This document shows, piece after piece, positions 36,150-47,466 of a stretch of 64,000 bases of DNA (the stretch's first letter is position 1; each line of letters starts with the position of its first letter). Position numbers and translations under genes: made by a program. The notes under the pieces are model-generated. The model searched no databases, was not told where the DNA came from, and was given only the letters and a program-made list of their open reading frames with translations. This stretch comes from Biomphalaria glabrata (Eukaryota; Mollusca; Gastropoda; Planorbidae): NCBI RefSeq assembly GCF_947242115.1, contig NC_074721.1, positions 5,770,001 to 5,834,000 of the forward strand, read 5' to 3'.

Positions 36150-36660
36150 TGTTACGTGTTCAACGGCTGGAATGACTGTATTTTGAACAGGCTTTAATAG
36201 ACGAATCTAGATGTCATTGATACTAATGTAATTAATAGTGCTATTAATTTTATATTACTATTATTATTTTAGGAAACCGTGTGATGTACATTCGATATAT
36301 ATTAAAATTGGCGAACATACTGGGAGGGGAGAAATGTGCGCAACGAAGTGTGAGTGTGGAATGGTGCGCAGCGAAGTGTGAATGTGGAATGGTGCGCAGC
36401 GAAGTGTGATTGTGGAATGGTGCGCAGTGAAGTGTGAATGTGGAATGGTGCGCAGCGTAGTGTGAATTTGGAATTGTGCGGAGCGAAGTGTGAATTTGGA
36501 ATTGTGCGGAGCGAAGTGTGAATTTGGAATGGTGCTAAGTGTGAATGTGGAATGGTGCACAGCGAAGTGTGAATGTGTAATGATGCGCAGTATAGTGTGA
36601 TTGTAGAAAGGTGTGCAGCGAAGTGAGAATGTGTGATGGTGCGAATGCGCGTTGAAAGAG
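36150..36660. repeat. LTR-derived intronic minisatellite of unit C
   Basis: It starts TGTTACGTGTTCAACGGCTGG and continues with about ten units of GTGTGAATGTGGAATGGTGC plus GCAGCGAA at 36335-36640, then GCGCGTTGAAAGAGG. It is the counterpart of 14025-14545 and 30366-30940. A reversed LINE 3' tail follows at 36706-36846. Confidence 0.75.
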
Positions 36661-37036
36661 GAAGAAGGAAGAGGACATAAAAATGGAGTAGGTCTAGTGG
36701 AAATAAGGATCTTATATTATTATATTCATTACAGACGTTACTTCAAAAAAGAAGATAATTACGTCCTACACATTTCATTCTTCAATCTTGCCATGCAAGT
36801 TAATCAATGACCTAAACTCTGCAAAGTCGTTGGTTTTCCTGGCTGATGTTATTATCTGTTGATCAGAATTACAGAATAAAATTCTTATAATCTACTACTT
36901 GTAGTCCTGTGTTGGAGTAGGGTTTAAAGAGTCTCATCTGTTCGTTACAGCTATCACTTATTTTTTTCTACTTTGTATTCACTTTAAAAAAAAAAATAAA
37001 GTCATTTAAGACCAAAAAATGTTGTATAATTTGCAG

Positions 37037-38387
37037 GTTTTTTGACTGCATGAGAAATAAATTAACAAGTCTCTGCACACTCAACTTAAACGAAACCAGG
37101 ACTTCAGGAAATTTTCGAGAATTTCAATCCAATGGTATAAGATGTGAAAAGACTATAACAAAGTGGCTAGAGACTCCTACGTTTGAATGTGATTTCCAAG
37201 AGAAATGTGAAGATACTACAAAGAAATGTTCCAGTATTGTCTGTTTAAGACCCCAAAATAACTGTACTGTAATGTCTGGCTGTAACGGAGTATTTAACAT
37301 ACAATGGAAACATGAGTCAGATTATTTACGTAGTTCAAAACTGACTTATGTCTGTGAAGAAACTGGGGATAGAAAATGTTTTGTACATTGTTATAATGAA
37401 GCATCTACCAGGCCTACGTTCTTAAAATGTAACTTATCGTACCAGTCTACTAGACCTACGTCCTCAAAAAGTAACTCATCGTACCGGACTACTAGGCCTA
37501 CGTTCTCAAAAAGTAACTCACCGTACCCGTCTACCAGGCCTACGTCCTCAAAACATAACCCATGGTACTCGTCTACTACGACTACTTCCTCAACAAACAA
37601 ATCATTGCTCACCAAGACAATTACCACTCCCACATTACATGACGATAAAAAAGATAAACGAGATAATGGAAAAAACAAAAAACACAAATTAAATACCGAA
37701 ACTATACTTATCTCTGTCTTGATTTGTCTCATTGTTATCACTATACTTGTGATTCTGTGTTTTCTTAGCAAGAGTTTCAGGCAAAGAATGGGACAAACGT
37801 GTTCATGCTTTACCGATACAACAGTGAGCCATTGCAGCAGTGGCAATGCAAAGAGCTACACGACTCAAGGGAATACCAATGTATCTCACAGTACTACAAA
37901 CATCTGTTTTGATGGGGAGTCCCACATTTACAACGACTGTTCAATCTCTGACGCCCTTCCATCCTGGGAAATCTGTGGAACCTCTTTAGCTACCAACACA
38001 TCCAAATACAGCGATGGTTCTAAAACTGAGCAGGCCAAGTTGAAGAAGTCAACATGCGATAATGCAAACAAAGATATCAATGAACCAGACACGACAGAGT
38101 ACAACAGACTCCGAGACCAGCTGAGGATAGATGCAGTTGATTACAATTGTCACATTCCAGACAAAAGTTTGATCTCGCCAAGAAGCTCTGATATCTACGA
38201 ACAAAACAATTCTGATTATACATTGGCCAAAGATTCTCAAACGTTGGGAAAAGATACTTTGACTACAAGTCCTTATTCCTTGGTTGAACTAGTTGAGCCT
38301 TCAAATGAACCAAATTTTAGATTTAATCAAACAGATTTAGCTCAAAACATTTTGATTCAACAAATCGAAATGATTACAATTTTTTAA
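37037..38387 (+). CDS. Receptor unit C, exon 2 (ectodomain, stalk, TM, tail)
   Basis: An intact 1,351-bp exon after acceptor TTTGCAG at 37030-37036. It encodes a Cys-rich ectodomain (PTFECDFQEKC, IVCLRPQNNC, RKCFVHCYNE) and four 14-residue stalk repeats (SYRTTRPTFSKSN and kin). A TM helix follows (ILISVLICLIVITILVILCF), then the class 1 tail with TEYNRL, SDYTLAKD and SPYSLV. AATAAA is at 38412. The exon stays open although its own leader exon (32920) carries two stops. It is therefore either recently orphaned or spliced from another leader such as that of gene B, whose phase matches. With a leader of B's length the product would be 501 residues. Confidence 0.72.
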
Positions 38388-38489
38388 ATTTCTGGATATT
38401 GTAATATGGAAAATAAAAAAAAAAACAACAACACTGGCTAACATTTGTGGTCAGTATAGTTAGGTGCAAATGTTTTTCCATAAACTGTA

Positions 38490-38607
38490 CCGCTATTTGT
38501 ATATCTATCTGTCTATGTATCCATTTCTATCTATCTATCTATCTATTTATCTATCTATCTATCTCTATTTATCTATCTATCTCTCTCTCTCTATCTATCT
38601 ATCAATG

Positions 38608-38666
<59 letters not shown>

Positions 38667-38721
38667 TTATTTTTCAATCTATCTATCTATCTATCTGTTA
38701 TCTTTATGTCTATATATTTAT

Positions 38722-38756
<35 letters not shown>

Positions 38757-38780
38757 TATCTATCTATCTATCTATCTATA

Positions 38781-38815
<35 letters not shown>

Positions 38816-38906
38816 TTATCTATTTTTCAATCTATCTATTTTTCAATCTATCTATCTATCTATTATCTATATGTCTATATATTTATATCAATCAATCAAT
38901 CAATCA

Positions 38907-38964
<58 letters not shown>

Positions 38965-39129
38965 ATATCTATTTATTTATCAGTATATCTCCATGTATCT
39001 ATATAACTATCTATCTATGTATCTATCTATTTTTTTATTTATCTATCTATTTGTATATTTATTTATCTATTTATATATTAATCTATTTATCTATCTTTCT
39101 TAATATATATGTATCTCTCTCTCTCTCTC

Positions 39130-39204
<75 letters not shown>

Positions 39205-39261
39205 CAATCTATCTATCTATTTTTTATCTATATATTTATATAAATATATCAATCAATCAAT

Positions 39262-39347
<86 letters not shown>

Positions 39348-39500
39348 TTATCTATCTATCTATTTATATATTTATCTATTCATGTATCTATTTATCTATC
39401 TTTCTTAATATCTATGTATCTCTCTCTCTCTCTCTCTCTCTGTATATATACATATTTTTATATATTTACATCTATTTATCTGTCCATCTCTATATCAATA
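38490..39500. repeat. One-kilobase (ATCT)n / (AATC)n / (TA)n microsatellite
   Basis: Mostly ATCT tetranucleotide with blocks of CAAT, CTCT and TA. It begins in the same 3' flank position as the shorter run after gene B (TTTTTCCATAAACTxTACC precedes both). Three long open frames rich in IYLS are artefacts. Confidence 0.97.
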
Positions 39501-39514
39501 AAACAATAACATAT

Positions 39515-40580
39515 GTGGCTGCCAGCCGAAGCAGGACGTTTTGGCGACGCCGTTTTGGCCCCGCCGTTTTGGCGCGAAGGTCGTTTTGGCGCAAGCCGTT
39601 TTGGCGACGGTACGTTTTGGCGCGAAATACATTATGTACGTTTATTGCATTATTTCTTTTAAAAGAATTATTCGTATCTATGTTTTGCATTAGCATTTGT
39701 GTAAAGACATATTTTTCAGGTACTAAATGTAAATGTGTGTTTGTTTTTTGCATCATTTTCTTTAATAAACATTTTGGCTTGTGTATGTGTGTTTATTAAG
39801 AGGCACACTTTTATTTTCAAATAAGGTTTTTAAGATATTTCTTTAAAATTAAAAACGAAATTCGCGTGAGAGAGGGGAGGGGTGGAGGAAAGAGTATATA
39901 CAAGGAGTGAAATGTGAGCAGAAGAGAGGGGGCGGGATAGGTGTCACATGTAATGACCATTTCCAAGGAGATGATCGCCAGACGCATGACGCCAACGACC
40001 AGTGCTCGGTGCTGGTCTTGTCTTCATTTGTTTAACTCTACCTGCGTCAATACGAGATGTGTCACCCAAATCACCCCTACCCAATTTCTAAAAATATATC
40101 TTTTCACGTTAGAGTTTGTACTGACCACATTCCGTGTCTTGATCTTTACTATGTGTGGAGTTATTGTCGTCATTCAGCATAATAGAGCTTTAGATGTTAA
40201 CATGGTATTTGTTATATTAAAGTGTGACACTTAGCTAGTTCGTATATTACACTAATGTCAAATAAAAAAAAATCTTTTGGAAAGAAATCCAAAAATTGTC
40301 ATCCAGTGCGATTAGCAGAACTCACATATAGCATGTCATTACCATTCAGGAATCTGACTTATTATAGGCCTATAGTCATGAAATAAGAAAAACCTTTATA
40401 ATTAAAAAAAACAAACAATTCACTGAACGGTGTTAGAATTCATACTATACATACAATATTATGGTAGAGTAAAATAAACATTGTTATAAAAGCTAGGTAC
40501 TTATTAAATTATCGTCAAATGATATCTCGTGCCAAAACGTCCCGTCGCCAAAACGGCGTCGCCAAAATGTCACGTACCAG
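39515..40580. mobile_element. Non-autonomous TIR element with CGTTTTGGCG subterminal repeats
   Basis: The left end carries five copies of (C)CGTTTTGGCG(A/C) within 110 bp. The right end has the inverted forms CGTCGCCAAAACGGCGTCGCC. Outer sequences GCTGCCAGCC and, inverted, ACTGCTGGTACGTGA resemble each other weakly. Internal frames (39515, 39941) match no protein family that I recognise. Target duplication not resolved. 40580-40915 shows nothing. Confidence 0.6.
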
Positions 40581-40914
40581 CAGTATTAACATTGGCTGAG
40601 GACATAACTACATCCTTTTCCATTGTGCCAAGTTCATGGAAGACGATAATCTATCATAAACATAAACAAACTTACGTCATATTGATTATATTGTCTTCTG
40701 CATTAGTAGCGATTGACTCCTAGGTGGAGAAAAGCTTAGTGACCTATTCGGAAGTGAAAAGAGTCTAGCTAGTCATGCTTCTATTTTTAGCCACTGGATC
40801 ACTCGGAAACCAATGTATTTTTTTTTGTCACCAGACTTGAGAAGATCTGATTGTGCTCCACTATGCTAACGTAAATACGTCAAGCTATTCCATGTTTTAA
40901 TTGATTTAGTAGGC

Positions 40915-41080
40915 GCTAGGTGCTCTCGAAAGAGGAATAGCAGATATTAGTTTTGTTCGTTCCGTCCGTCCGTCCGTCTATCCGTCCCATTTATATGACA
41001 AAAACCAGAAAACTTGAAAATCCGATATCATGATATTTTAGATCTTTTAAAATTCTTCAGCATTAATTTTTTTTTTCCCT
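40915..41080 (+). repeat. GCGGCCCCCGAAAGGGG-family repeat (degenerate)
   Basis: CTCGAAAGAGGAATAGCAG, the CCGTCCGTCCGTC run and GAAAATCCGATATCATGAT follow in the family order. 41080-41340 is featureless. Confidence 0.55.
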
Positions 41081-41339
41081 GAAAATGAAAAGTTTAATTT
41101 TTAAAAATTGACTATGCAGGCATCCTGTGGTATCATGTCGTCAGTCTGACTAACTAATATTGGCAGCACTTTCGTCTCTTCTTTTTTGTATTTGCGGTTG
41201 TAGTTGGTAATAGTTTTTAATTCATAGTTTCTGCTATTCATGTTAAAAATATTGAAACCTGTCTTTTAACATGCCATAGTAAACAACTTTGGAAGCCGAT
41301 TCCTAGTTTATGTTTCAAACTGTCTTCGTAACCTAGTTT

Positions 41340-41452
41340 TATCTAGATATAATGATAAAAGACTTGTTGGGTTTTATTTAGATATAATGATAAAAGACTT
41401 GTTGGGTTTTATTTAGATATAATGATAAAAGACTTGTTGGGTTTTATTTTTT
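41340..41452. repeat. Three tandem 36-bp units
   Basis: Near-perfect units of TAGATATAATGATAAAAGAC plus TTGTTGGGTTTTATTT. 41452-42066 has no recognisable gene. Confidence 0.95.
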
Positions 41453-42066
41453 GTTTAGGCATAAGATTTTCGTTTTAAATCTCATTACTAGCTTTGATAT
41501 TGTTCGCTGTGGTTGCACACTGGTAACTTTCTATTGTAACGACTGACATATTCTTTATGACGTTAAAGATAAATTCTTTATATACATGCTTTAAAGTGTA
41601 AATCATAAAAAATTGTCATATTGCTGTAATAATAAAATCAAATTTGTCATTACATTTATTACCAAAGTTGTTTATTTCATGTCGTTTTCGTTCGTATTCG
41701 TCTGAAGTATCTACATCTAATATATTGAATGTTTCTGAGTATAATGAAAAACAAAGAATTCAATATTGTACGTAGCACGAAGACCCGTCTGTGATCTACT
41801 TATTTTGACAAACTGTTGTATTAACTTCATAATGTTGAATGTAATCCAAATCAAGACCAATAATAACACTAAAATTCATTTTTTTATTATCATAATTGAA
41901 CTTGTGCTCGAAGACAAGCCTTATTTTTTTTTTAATTAAAAGCAGCAACCAACAACCTCCCACACTGAGAACAAACACAACACATAGAGAAATTAATTGA
42001 GTGACTAGATACAGACGTCTTGATCATCTTCACATTCCCTAGTCAATAAGTAGCGATGATACAGTC

Positions 42067-42147
42067 TTAACTCTTTCTCTCCTAAATGACGATACCAACG
42101 TTGATTTTACCAGAATGTGGTAAATAATTACGGAGAGAAAGAGTTAA
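42067..42147. mobile_element. Short piggyBac-type MITE
   Basis: It is bounded by TTAA at both ends, with CTCTTTCTCTCC and its inverse GGAGAGAAAGAG just inside. It shares an ACGATACCAACGTTGATTT segment with the longer relative at 60011-60286. 42148-43085 has no gene; an AT-rich stretch with GTCCGCATCACAGCG may be part of an unrecognised repeat. Confidence 0.7.
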
Positions 42148-43085
42148 AGTAAGGAGCAATCAACCATATGTAATATTAATAGCATTTATTTTTATTTCCC
42201 GCTCTAATTAAGACTGTTTTCATAAATAGTGTCTCCGGTGTACAAAAAATGAAAATATTGATGATCCATCCATTTTAAAAAGCATATAATAATTTTGTGA
42301 ACTTTTTAAATAGGAGAGCGGTTGTACAAATAGTTGTGTATGTAACGGGCTTGTTGTGTATAGTTGAAGAATGCTGGGTTCGTGTGTCAAATTAACACGT
42401 GACAAACATAGATATTACAGATTGACTTAAATCCACTTTAACAGACAAAATATAACGTTTATTTCATAATAATAATGCACTTCTTGGTAAAGACATAATC
42501 CAATAAGAAATATGATCACATCCGCATTACAGAGGTATCAAATATATCCAACATGATAAGTTCTCCAGAATAGACTACAAGACTACGTCCGCATCACAGC
42601 GGGTAACACTAAACAATAATAATATGTATCCAGCTCCAAATACGAAATAGCTATCAAAATACGTGTATTGTCTTACTGACTTCAAGTGACTACTCTCAAC
42701 TTAACTCAAGTTCCTACTGTCCGCAACGGACCAAAAATACTACTGACTTCGACTGCTTAAAAGTAACTGCTCTCTCCAAGTGACCAAGAGATTCTACCGA
42801 CCGTCAGTGACCACCTTGTCGACTCTTTAGGTTAATACTGACCAAGTGTCGATTTAGTCATTCTTAATTCCTGTTGCTATAGAAGGAGTTTCACCCTCAT
42901 GACCCGAGATGAACATATAATAGGCTATGTCAACCGAGACTGTGACAGTGTACAATTTGGACTTGATATGAGAATGGGTATGGGAGAATGAACACACATT
43001 GTTCTAGACAGACGGACTGAGTTGATATAGGTTTTGTAAAAAAAATGTCTGTACATTGTAAGTTGTTGTCTGTCCCGTTATCTAT

Positions 43086-43432
43086 TGTTGTGGGTTGTTT
43101 AGTAAATACTGATTACAGATGTCTGAGATGTAGATTTAGGTCTAGATGGAGTTCGTTCAACCCAACAACATACAACGATTTGTATAAAATACTTAAGAAA
43201 ACTGTATGAATATTAATACATAACTTTAATCCAATATGAAAGGGGCACAGTCCAAATGTCGACAGTTACTACAAAAGAAGGTCTCGCCATTAACTAAGAG
43301 GAGTGAGTCGTTGTTGATCGTTCCGTTAAAATCCATCCCATAATTCCTTATTTTGTTAATTCCCATAATTCCTATGTCCGTCTAAAATAGTCTAATTATA
43401 ATCTCGTCAAATTCCCAGTAAAGTCTATCACA
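43086..43432 (+). mobile_element. Solo-LTR-like element
   Basis: It runs from TGTTGTGGGTTGTTTAGTAAA to AGTAAAGTCTATCACA and matches 52343-52704 in reverse along its whole length. No internal region or second LTR is nearby, so it is a fossil of an LTR retrotransposon. 43433-44185 has CT-rich simple sequence (43500-43660) and no gene. Confidence 0.6.
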
Positions 43433-44184
43433 CTTTCTATCTTATCATCTTTCATTTAATTCTGTATTTATCAACCAATCTCTGCGTCCCTGTTTATTTT
43501 ACTCTCTCTCTCTTGAGTTTTAACTCAGAATTTCTCATTGTTTAACTTTCACTCTATATCATTGGCTTTCTTTTTTCTTCCAGACGTCTTTCTATTTTCT
43601 TCTCTTCTCTCTCTCTCCATCTCTTTCTCTCTCTCTTTCTCTTTCTCTCTGTGCATGCGTGTCTAGGGGTTAACCTCTTTGAAACATACCTTTACTTTAC
43701 AAGTTATTGTTTAGGTCTACATTAACCTAGTATTCTGTCATAACCACAAAAGTTCTACCTGAAAAGCAAATAAGAAACGAAGACAAGAGAGCGTCAATAA
43801 AATAGCGCGGATTATTAATCATATGTGTAATAAGTATCAACTTTTATTGAGTGAAATTCCTAAGCAAGATTTTTTGGTGAGGCCTCTACTTTCTTTATTC
43901 ACACTGGTTCAGGTTGATTGAGTTTATTTATACAGGTCTCTGCGGTACCTGCACTCATTGATCCTTGTGCTTTACCTCTATGGTGATATGCACTACTGCC
44001 ATCTAAGTCGAGTATGTTCGACTCTTTGGGAAACTGTTGGAGCTAAGACCAACTCTTGCTCTTGTTAGTTAAGAAGGCAGTAAGCACAGTATTCCCGGCG
44101 ACCTGATGTTTCTCTTGTGCATTCCATGTTGGACAAAGTCTCTGGCGTAAAGTGCTAATTTAAAATCTTGCAGATAATAATTCT

Positions 44185-45475
44185 AAATCTGACCAGGTAT
44201 TTCGGATTACTTTACGTCAATCCGCTTTCATTATGACAAGTGATGATAAAGGTATACGCATGCTTGTCAAGGTGATATACAACGGCTGTTAAGTCTTGTT
44301 TCCGTAATTAGTTGAATACTTGTTTATTCATCGACTGTTTCGGTAATTGGTTGTTTCCTCTTTCCTTCTTAATGGGCCAAACTAAATGTAAACAGGAACA
44401 CATTGTTTAGGGAAGTGAATATTTGAAAAAAAATGCTAATTATGATTCATATCCTCTTGAAATTATTTAATAATAATGATAATTTAATTTATAAAACGCT
44501 GTTAGAAAACTTACTCAAAACGCTACAACAAACTAATCTAACAAAGTTTTCAACACATTGGTTTTAATTTTCTCTTTGAATATAGTAAAGCATGTAGTTT
44601 TCTGAGCTCAATTGGGGGGGAGGGGCGAGTTCCTAGCATTTGGTTCATGCGCTAAAAATCCCGAGAACTATACATTTAACTGAAAAACGCGACTCAAGAA
44701 TGTTTTGAGTCAATAGAGTGCAAGTTCTCTCTTTGGGATATATGGGCTGATTAATACACTAAGGCATCATGATATTCTTTTGTTGTAGATGCACTGATGT
44801 GGATGCACACACATGCACGAACTGTTTCAAACTCTGCCGCTCCAGAATCCGCTTGATCAGTCACACCAGATTCTACCACGTCTCAAGACGTAACCAAAGC
44901 CAATGATGCACCTGTGCGCTTCCATTGTCTTCCCAGACATAAGGAGCCATATATATATATATACATACTTTATATATATATATATAAAGCGTTAAAAATA
45001 TTTTGCTGCAACAAAATTGCTGCGACAGTTAAAATATTTGACATCAATTCTGATTCAGTTGTCTGCAACATCTAACAATAAAAATAGGATATATATATAT
45101 TTTTTTTTTACATTTTGCAAAAGAAAATGGGTTTTAGCTTTAGAGAAATTGTATTGATTATTTTTATTTTTTTTTAACAGCAAAATGTTTTGTATCTATT
45201 TTCTTAAAGAAAGAAAAGAATGATATCAAGCAGAAACGTTTGCTGGATGCGTGTGGCTTGCATCATCACAGGATTTATTGGGGTTTCCATGTGTGCTGAA
45301 CTACAGTTACGTATGAGTACTTTCCAACTCTTAGTAAACATAGGTGACGTCAACAATGTCTGGTCTAGGTAGGAATTTCTGAGCGTAAAATATTTAAAAC
45401 ATGTATAGTCATAAACTTGTCATAATGAAAGCTGATTGACGTAAATTATTCCAAAATACCTGGTCAGATTTCTAT
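44185..45475. repeat. Inverted repeat arms around the lone leader exon
   Basis: Arms of about 65 bp at 44185-44245 and 45410-45475 share, in opposite orientation, ACTTGTCATAATGAAAGC, GATTGACGTAAA and AATACCTGGTCAGATTT. The right arm is the start of the intron after the leader exon. The left arm lies about 1 kb upstream. Between the arms are a G-run near 44615, TA-rich sequence and the leader exon. Confidence 0.7.
45220..45368 (+). CDS. Lone receptor leader exon (exon 1 without a nearby exon 2)
   Basis: 49 codons plus two bases: MISSRNVCWMRVACIITGF onward, ending NNVWSR over the junction. Donor TCTAG|GTAGGA. VACIIT and TFQLL match the class 2 leaders at 53352 and 60526. VNIGDVNNVWSR recalls class 1 VKINTKNRDWTR. 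It ends in phase 2 like all the others. No exon 2 could be found before 53352, so it is either a remnant or an alternative leader for gene D, where the frame would be 421 residues. Acceptor-like TTTTTTTAACAG precedes it at about 45180. Confidence 0.6.
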
Positions 45476-45719
45476 TACTATTATTATATTTTTAGGTTAA
45501 TCACTTTTCAATTGTTTATCATTTAATACTTGTGAATTATGAGAACTTACAAATAAAAATATTTTTTAAAAAGCACACAAAAGAGGCAAGAGGGCACTTA
45601 AAAGAGGCATATAATGCCCAAAAAAGATGCAAAGAAAAGAGGCCTAAGACCCAAGGATTCCTATGATGATAAAGCTAAAATTGAATAGCGCAAATTCTGA
45701 GGTTTCCTATAAAAAAAAA

Positions 45720-45920
45720 TAGAACAGATGATATTAAGGTCATCTGTTTCTTTGGCCAACGGATAAGGAGCAGGGTGTCGTGTGGCTATCACAAAGATCA
45801 ACCGCCTTTACTTTAAAGCTAGGTACCCATTAGAGTTGGGTGGAATCAAGGGGCGCTCTAAAAAATCCCGAAGTTCGAAACCCCAGTCATCACCAAGTTT
45901 TAAATCAGGACCACTGTTTC
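45720..45920 (-). repeat. SINE S1 (reverse, degenerate)
   Basis: It contains GATGATATTAAGGTCATCTG, GGTACCCATTAGAGTTGGGTG and ATCACCAAGTTTTAAATCAGG in the family order. 45920-46300 shows no gene. Confidence 0.7.
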
Positions 45921-46301
45921 TGTAAAATATACTACTATTACAGAAATGATACTACTTAAAATAGTCATAGTTGTAAGTTATTACTATCACTGTACCATTA
46001 TCCATAATTTGAAAACAAAAATACCTCATCATTATCCATAAAAATAACTTACACTGGAAGTTGGGAATTTTTTCTAGATTTGAGATGAACGATGTCATTA
46101 CAGACACGTTTTACTTACTGCATGATTTGTTTCATTAATATTTTAACAAATTAGTTTGGAAGTTGTAAGACATGTACATATTCGGTCTGGAAGTAAGTTT
46201 AGCTCAAAGCGAATGTTTTGTCAGGCGTAGATGGTACCTGAATAGAAATTGCATTCATTTCAAGAAATTCCAATTTGTCTTCACATCTTTCAAGACGTAC
46301 A

Positions 46302-46618
46302 CTGAGTGATTCATTCTCGATGTCCACGGAATGATTCATTCTCGATGTCCACGGAGTGATTCATTCTCGATGTCCACGGAATGATTCATTCTCGATGTCC
46401 ACGGAGTGATTCATTCTCGATGTCCACGGAATGATTCATTCTCGATGTCCACGGAGTGATTCATTCTCGATGTCCACGGAGTGATTCATTTTCGATGTCC
46501 ACGGAGTGATTCATTCTCGATGTCCAAGGAGTGATTCATTTTCTATGTCCGCGGATTGATTCATTCTCGATGTCCAAGGAGTGATTCATTCTCGATGTCT
46601 AAGGAGTGATTCATTCTG
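46302..46618. repeat. 25-bp minisatellite
   Basis: About thirteen units close to GTGATTCATTCTCGATGTCC plus ACGGA. Units alternate GTG and ATG at the start in a higher-order pattern over the first half. Confidence 0.95.
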
Positions 46619-46809
46619 GCCAGAAAGAAACAAACGTTAACCAAGGTTCTTCTCAGAAAGTCTTTCCACTTTTAACTCTCTTGTTCCATTCAGTCTTGAG
46701 CTTTGGTGTCCGTGCCGGTCTTTACTAGCAGTTCCATAGATTAAGTTCTCTAGAATAAGTTCCTTAGATTAAGTTCCAATATGAAAACTTCGCATGAATT
46801 AACTTTTTT

Positions 46810-47265
46810 AGTTTAACTCATCTTTTTATAGGTTAACTTTTCACAGGACATTTCATGTGTTAAATTTTAATAGGTTGGCGTTTCATGGGTTAGCTTTTAC
46901 CTTTTTAAAGGTTACATATTCCTAGTTTGACCTTTCATACATTATCGTTTTCATTGGTTATCCTTCACTTTTTTTAGGGTTTCGTTTTATATATTACCTT
47001 TTCATAGGTTACCTTTTCATAGGTTTACTTTCCATAGGTTAGTTACCTTTTTATAGGTTACTTTTTCACAGGTTACCTTTTCATAGGTTAGTTACCTTTT
47101 TATAGGTTACCTTTGCCTAGGTTACCTTTCCAAAGGTTATCTTATCATAAGTTAACTTTTCAAAGGTTAGTTACCTTTTCATAGGTTACCTTTTCATAGG
47201 TTACCTTTTCATAGGTTAACTTTTCATAGGTTAACTTTTCATAGGTTAGTTTTCAAAGGCTCAAT
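46810..47265. repeat. 15-bp-type minisatellite (TTTTCATAGGTTACC)
   Basis: Irregular units of TTTTCATAGGTTA(C/A)C, more uniform from 46980 on, with variable spacing and TTAGTTACC variants. Confidence 0.85.
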
Positions 47266-47466
47266 TTTACTAAAGGCGGATAAAAATTGGCCTTTTCTTT
47301 TTTGATGTGTTATTATAGCTCCTACTCACCACCCTTGCGCTGCGCCACTTGTCATTATAATCTTAAACATAAGTGTTATTTTTTATAGATAGCTGTAGCA
47401 TATAAGATTTTTTTAAATTTGTAAATTAGTCGAAAAGTTATAATTTAATAAGAAATATGTCAGTAT

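Noticed and set aside
38447-39509. Frames of up to 267 codons made of IYLS repeats
   Set aside because: Translation of (ATCT)n and (TA)n; all three forward frames are open together.
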